Below, one piece after another: positions 16,331 through 20,613 of a stretch of 20,613 nucleotides of DNA (position 1 is its first letter; every line of letters begins with the position of its first letter). The translations under genes were made by a program, and so were the position numbers. Location: positions 1-20,613 of the forward strand of contig JAYMTF010001917.1 of the NCBI GenBank assembly GCA_036897485.1. The letters run 5' to 3'. Below the pieces are notes generated by a model, which saw only the letters and a list, made by a program, of their open reading frames with translations, searched no databases and was not told the origin of the DNA. The DNA comes from Pelargonium nanum. Taxonomy: Eukaryota; Streptophyta; Magnoliopsida; Geraniales; Geraniaceae.

Positions 16331-19300
16331 TTAGCTGAGACCCTCAACTTCTGTTGGTACCGCAAAAGTTTGCCTCTGCATCTGATTTGATAGTACTTCA
16401 GTCATCATGCCCATCAACTTCTTGCGGTCTTCCTCGAAGGGTACATGATCATGCTTCAAACTTGGTTCGAATATTCCCATATATGATGAAGTAGGAACAG
16501 CCACTTGAGAAACTCTTTGGCTTGAATTTTCTGGCATTCTGGCGCCGATGTTGTCAAGGCCACTCTTGATCCATGCTATATTGTTCAGATCAGTAGCTAT
16601 GGAAATCAATTCATGACTTGAGAAAGGGGGAGGCTCCAAATATTCAACAAACTCAGGCCCCAACAAGGAGTGTTGAGAAGGGCCTCCACTTGGACCTGCA
16701 CAGCAAGCATGGCCACATTGTGAAGGAACCGTAGGCTCAGCAGAGACATCTTCAAGGAATTTGCAGATACCCAAATCAGGTTTGGCGAGCTGGACCAAAG
16801 GCCCCTGGATTGGAACTGTTCTTGAAAATATGGAGCCATTTGCTGGAGCATCGGGAGGGTTATAAACATTAAATGCACTTACGCGGGCCACTGGACGAGA
16901 AAGGGTGGGATGGCATTTTGTTTCAGCAATATGAACCGCCTTGGTTTGAGCATTGTCTGCATATTGATTAGATAAATTCTCCATCACAACATCTTTAACT
17001 TCTGCTGACCTGAATGAGTTGATATCTCCAGCAGACAGAGTTTCTTCAGAGGAAGCTTTTGTCCTGTCAAGGCTGCCATCTTCCAACATGTCACCAGGTC
17101 TAAGCCTCCCCAGCTCCAAGCACCGACGCCTAAGTGTAGAATTCCAATGGTTCTTGATAGCATTATCTGTTCGACCTGGCAGGAGCCTTGCTATTGCTGC
17201 CCATTTGTTACCATGTATGGCATGAGCTGCAACAATGATACGGTCTTCCTCATCTGCAGCAATTCAAGTTCGATAAGATTTCCAAGTTATTAAGCAAAGT
17301 AATGCATCATATTTGTAATATAAAAAAATCAGTGCACCTGCAGAAAATATATTATGATCATGAATCATAGAAATCAATTAAAATGGATGTAACAACAGAT
17401 TGCGAGAATGAAACTATCGTCATATTATCGTATTCGTGCCTATCTTTGTTATTTCTTCACAGAATAACTAAAGGTGGAAGGGAAGTGGAAGAAGCAACTA
17501 CCAACATTGTCATATTTTATCAACTGCAGTTCATCTTTCTTCCGTGTTGGCATGGCAGGAAGTGGGAGAAGAAAAGGCAACTCAACCAAAGGTCACCCAA
17601 AACTATCACAATAATGCACTAGTTTGATAGAATTAAAACAAATATTACTCCCAACTCTTTTAGATTGGTTCACCGGCAAAAATACCACACTTAGCCCATA
17701 TATCAATAATCTCAAAATCGCACCAATGCATTCTATCTTTTGTACAATAAACTATCCATAGTTTCAAGGATACTATATGTCACTGCCCATAACCTATAAA
17801 AGAAAATACATATATGAGTTGGTATCCCAAATGTATCACCATGTATTGGTGTCTAACAGTGACCATTAAGCAATTGAATCCAATATGATTATGGACATAC
17901 TAAATATAAGATGGCCACAAGTACATGTAAAATAAAATGAACTAACTGCAAGCAAGCAGGCTATGAAGCCGCTCATTTTAATTTAGAAGCAACCAATAGG
18001 TGTGTCAAGACTCAAGACTAACGATTCATATATGGTACTGAGTTCTGGCCCTAACTCAAAAAATTTGCTCTTTGAGTTTTTGCAAACAATTTGGATAATG
18101 GTAGAACCTTACTCATCTACATTCTATCTATGACTGTAGAAAGAATACCTCTTCTTCTTTTTTTCTAATATGTGGCAAATGCCAGAGGGTAAGAAAATCC
18201 TTGAAGGATTTCATAATCAGTTACAAAAATTTCAAATCAAGAACTATTAAGCATTCCTTACTGCAGCTAACAGCTAATACCAAGACAGCAATACCCAATT
18301 TTTATTTATTTAATCATCACTAGTAGACAACGGCAGCTAACTATTAGCTGAACATCTCAAAAGAAATAAATGAACGTTCAAACTTGATGTTAAGGGAATT
18401 AGAGGTTGAAAAACTGAATGAATGAGATAATGAACAAACAAAGTACATAATGTACACCAATTTAAGCAGCAGCCTAAGATTCCATCATTCATTCCGCTAT
18501 TCTCCTACAGCAGCAGTGAATCAGACACAAGTCACAACCGCCCATTTGCCACTTTGGAACAAGCTGGTGAATAAGAACCTACTGAAAAGTGGTATCAAGT
18601 GCTCCTGAAGCTGTAACACTTCCAATAAAGATTAAAGGAAGGGAATTTAGTTTGCGTTCACAAGAATCAAGTTGATTTCCAATATGATCCAGAAATTGAA
18701 TACATGAACATCAAATTTGTTCAAATGGCCATCAACACCCACAATTGTATTAGCTCAAAATTGGAAAACAAACAAAGTTAACATTTTTCATTTACAAGCC
18801 ATAACCATACTCAAAATTCAAATGTCAGAGCACAAAGCTAACATTTTTCAATCACAGATATAACAAATGTAGCTACAAATCCAAATAAACCTCATACAAT
18901 CCTTGCCCTCATCACCCACAGATGAACCAAGAACCACTACACAACACCAATAATCAGACACCAAATAATCCAAAACCGTTTTTTTAAACCAAAACCCACA
19001 ACCCAAAATCAAACACCAAAACACAGACCCAAATACAAAACGCGCACACATACACAACAGCACAAATTTGGGCTGAAAATGGAGCTTACCGGTAAAGGGT
19101 TTGCGCTTGACACAAGGGTCGAGCTGATTACACCATCGGAGGCGGCAGGACTTGCCGGACCGACCCGGAATTCCACGGGCGATCAGGCTCCAATTTCTTG
19201 CCCCAAACTTGCTCACCAGCCGGCTCAGCACCGCGTCCTCCTCCGGCGACCACGGTCCCTTCACTCGCCCCTTGCCGCTGCTCCCGCCACCGCCACTTCC

Positions 19301-19405
19301 ATCCCCAGCTCCGAGCTCCGGCAACTCATTCCCGCCTCCTCCGCCGTCGACCTCCGCATCGGGAGCCGGAAACGAATCGGGCCGGTGGTTGTCGTCGTCG
19401 GCCAT
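16331..19405 (-). CDS. R2R3-MYB transcription factor, MYB1/MYB25/MYB109 type, two exons
   Basis: Exons on the minus strand are 19405-19090 and 17253-16331, joined as TTTACCG|GTAAGC...GCTGCAG|ATGAGG with the split codon G|AT (Asp106). The product is 412 residues. After a Gly-rich N-terminus (about 20-45) comes R2 (about 49-97) with Trp52, Trp72 and Trp91 ([35 protein letters not shown]), then R3 (about 101-149) with Phe104, Trp123 and Trp142 ([38 protein letters not shown]). The WCNQLDP and KRKPFTDEED wording is characteristic of Arabidopsis subgroup 23 (MYB1, MYB25, MYB109). It should bind MYB-type DNA sites in the nucleus. The long C-terminal region (150-412) has no domain I recognise; it is Ser/Pro-containing and presumably regulatory. 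The 1836-bp intron falls at the start of R3. No specific target pathway can be assigned. Confidence 0.93.
17254..19089 (-). other. Intron of the MYB gene
   Basis: This 1836-bp GT-AG intron sits between the R2 and R3 coding parts. A degenerate duplication with a 56-60 bp step lies within it: CTCAAAATT at 18754 and 18810, and AAAGYTAACATTTTTCA at 18774-18790 and 18834-18850. No other feature was recognised. Confidence 0.75.
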
Positions 19406-19965
19406 ATCTACAGTCTCAGTTTTGGGATTATCAGTTTTCGGTTTTCACTTTCTCTCTCTACAAAAAGTATTCATTTTTATATTGTTTGGCTCTCTCTCTC
19501 TCTAGAATTGTACCTACCTTCCTAACTGCAAATGGGCACAGCACAGAGACGAGTGAGAGGTTTATTGGCTGTTGTTTTGGATTCTTTCGCTTTTTTCCCG
19601 TTTTGTAAGGCGGTTTTCTTGTAATGGCCTCTGTGTCCCTCCAATACGACGCCGTAAGAGTTGAGGAGCAACAGAATCGGCGGTGTCTGGTCTCTTGTGA
19701 TGCTTGATCTGGACGATACATTTGGACTGGAGTTGACTCGAGTAATTTTTATTGGACGTGTCTACCCCTGATCTTGGGAAGATTTACGGAGAAGATTGTT
19801 GGACTGTTGTTGTAAATACCTTCATAGGTGTTGACGGAATTTGATCGTTACTGATTCTGTTATTGGTGGGGTCCACGGAAAAAAGAAACCGCCTTTTATT
19901 TTCAAAGTTGTAAAAGTTTTTGTTTCGTATTGACACTTTTGCCCTTTATTTGAGCTGACTTGATA
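19406..19965. other. 5' leader and promoter region of the MYB gene
   Basis: The region upstream of the MYB start codon contains a CT run ending in TCTAGAA (about 19490-19506) that reads as GA repeats on the gene's strand and probably lies in the 5' leader. No strong TATA box was identified, and no protein-coding gene is supported. Confidence 0.45.
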
Positions 19966-20455
19966 GGTTTTATGGACTGACACTCAGGCCCAAGTTGTAT
20001 TGGGCTCAGGAATGTTTGATCCATTAAAGAAAGCCCATTATTGAATTTAATTTAAGATTAAATCAGAGGTCCAAAACTTAATTTTTATAGCCTATTAATC
20101 CAACACCTAGGGACTGAATTCCAACCGACCTGACCGAGTCCGATTTTTACGAGATAAATCCGACCTGACTCAAATGTTGGTTGGGTCAGATTTCGGGTGC
20201 ACGCAAATTCGAGTCCAAATTGTCAGATCTAATTCATCTATTTATGTCTTAAAAAGTTATAAAAATAAACCCATATCCGTACGTGTACTTGCAAATTGCA
20301 ATAAAAGATAATATTGCAAGGGTATAATCAAAGGTTTTTATGGACTCACGCAGGCCCAAAATCTGTACCACAAAATTCAGCCAATTGGGCTTACGAATGT
20401 TTGGTCCATTAATGAAAGCCCATTCTTGAATATTAATTAAGAGAATATTTGGATC
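19966..20455. repeat. Imperfect direct duplication (about 110-125 bp copies, 365 bp apart)
   Basis: The first copy spans about 19966-20075 and the second about 20331-20455. Shared words in the same order include GGTTTTTATGGACT / GGTTTTATGGACTGACAC, CAGGCCCAA, ATTGGGCT, AATGTTTG-TCCATTAA, GAAAGCCCATT and TTGAAT. The second copy carries about 25 extra bases after CAGGCCCAAAA. Between the copies lies a GC-richer stretch with CCGACCTGACC motifs (20126-20220). The whole may be a decayed element with repeated ends or a local segmental duplication. Confidence 0.6.
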
Positions 20456-20468
20456 AAAAGATATCTTA

Positions 20469-20613
20469 GGCTGCGTTTAGTTTAGAATTTTGATGGGAAT
20501 GAGAATAATTCACATTCCGAATGTCATTCCTTCTACTATGCCATTGTCATTCGCATGTAATGTTGTTTGGATTAGTTAAAGTGTGGGAATGAGAATCATT
20601 TTCTTTCAATTAT
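20469..20613. mobile_element. Left end of a DNA-transposon-like repeat, cut by the window edge
   Basis: The sequence TTAGGCTGCGTTTAGTTTAG is followed by GGGAATGAGAATAATTCACA and a second GGGAATGAGAATCATT. A GGCTGCGTTTGGTTT-like start with GGAATGAGAAT interior words is a recurrent signature of plant DNA-transposon ends. A TTA just outside would suit a PIF/Harbinger (Tourist) target duplication, though hAT-type is also possible. The right end lies outside the window, so neither inverted repeats nor target duplication can be tested. Confidence 0.4.

Noticed and set aside
16461..16480. GGTTCGAATATTC, which resembles a tRNA B box
   Set aside because: It lies inside the coding exon of the MYB gene and there is no matching acceptor stem or A box at the right distance.
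19079..19608. Three overlapping plus-strand frames (117-148 residues) at the MYB first exon
   Set aside because: They arise from the GC-rich, Gly-rich coding sequence of MYB exon 1 read on the wrong strand.
1..20613. CRISPR arrays, bacterial operons, viral genes and rRNA
   Set aside because: No regular repeat-spacer pattern, no ribosome binding site organisation, and no viral or rRNA sequence was recognised; the gene structure is plant nuclear.

Overview
The window looks like nuclear DNA of a dicot plant. It is AT-rich with GC-richer exons, has GT-AG introns that split plant protein families, and carries small plant-type transposon remnants. No species can be named from the sequence alone. 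Five protein-coding genes are supported. Two are intronless small heat-shock proteins; three are spliced genes on the minus strand whose exon joins I worked out by hand and which keep frame and family motifs intact.

Layout. Positions 1-3040 are mostly gene-free. They hold a short insertion bounded by 10-bp direct repeats (298-386), a ~600-bp Mutator-like non-autonomous element with short inverted ends and a 10-bp target duplication (731-1329), two small tandem duplications (1855-1949) and a possible relic of an En/Spm-type transposase (about 2226-2487). Next come two convergent cytosolic class I-like sHSP genes, at 3201-3683 (+) and 4214-4732 (-). Each has a heat-shock element close to a TATA box. 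Positions 5085-5680 are a decayed, TTGAC-rich repetitive tract. A three-exon DUF620 gene occupies 8643-6083 (-). From 8650 to 12276 there is no gene; this stretch contains a clear 127-bp CACTA-type miniature element with a perfect 3-bp target duplication (11184-11310).

A two-exon gene for a membrane-anchored RING-CH (RINGv) E3 ligase lies at 14915-12277 (-), with a 2-kb intron inside the zinc finger and a CT/GA microsatellite upstream. A two-exon R2R3-MYB gene of the MYB1/MYB25/MYB109 type lies at 19405-16331 (-), its intron falling at the start of the R3 repeat. The right edge (19960-20613) holds a local duplication with GCCCA motifs and the start of another repetitive element that runs out of the window.

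Apart from the two sHSPs, which probably share heat-shock factor control, the genes look like independent neighbours and not a pathway cluster. I found no convincing new multi-gene system. The most notable points are a Gly-to-Asp change in the otherwise conserved A-x-x-x-x-G-V-L motif of the first sHSP, two in-frame start codons in the second sHSP, the uncharacterised DUF620 gene, and well-preserved transposon footprints.
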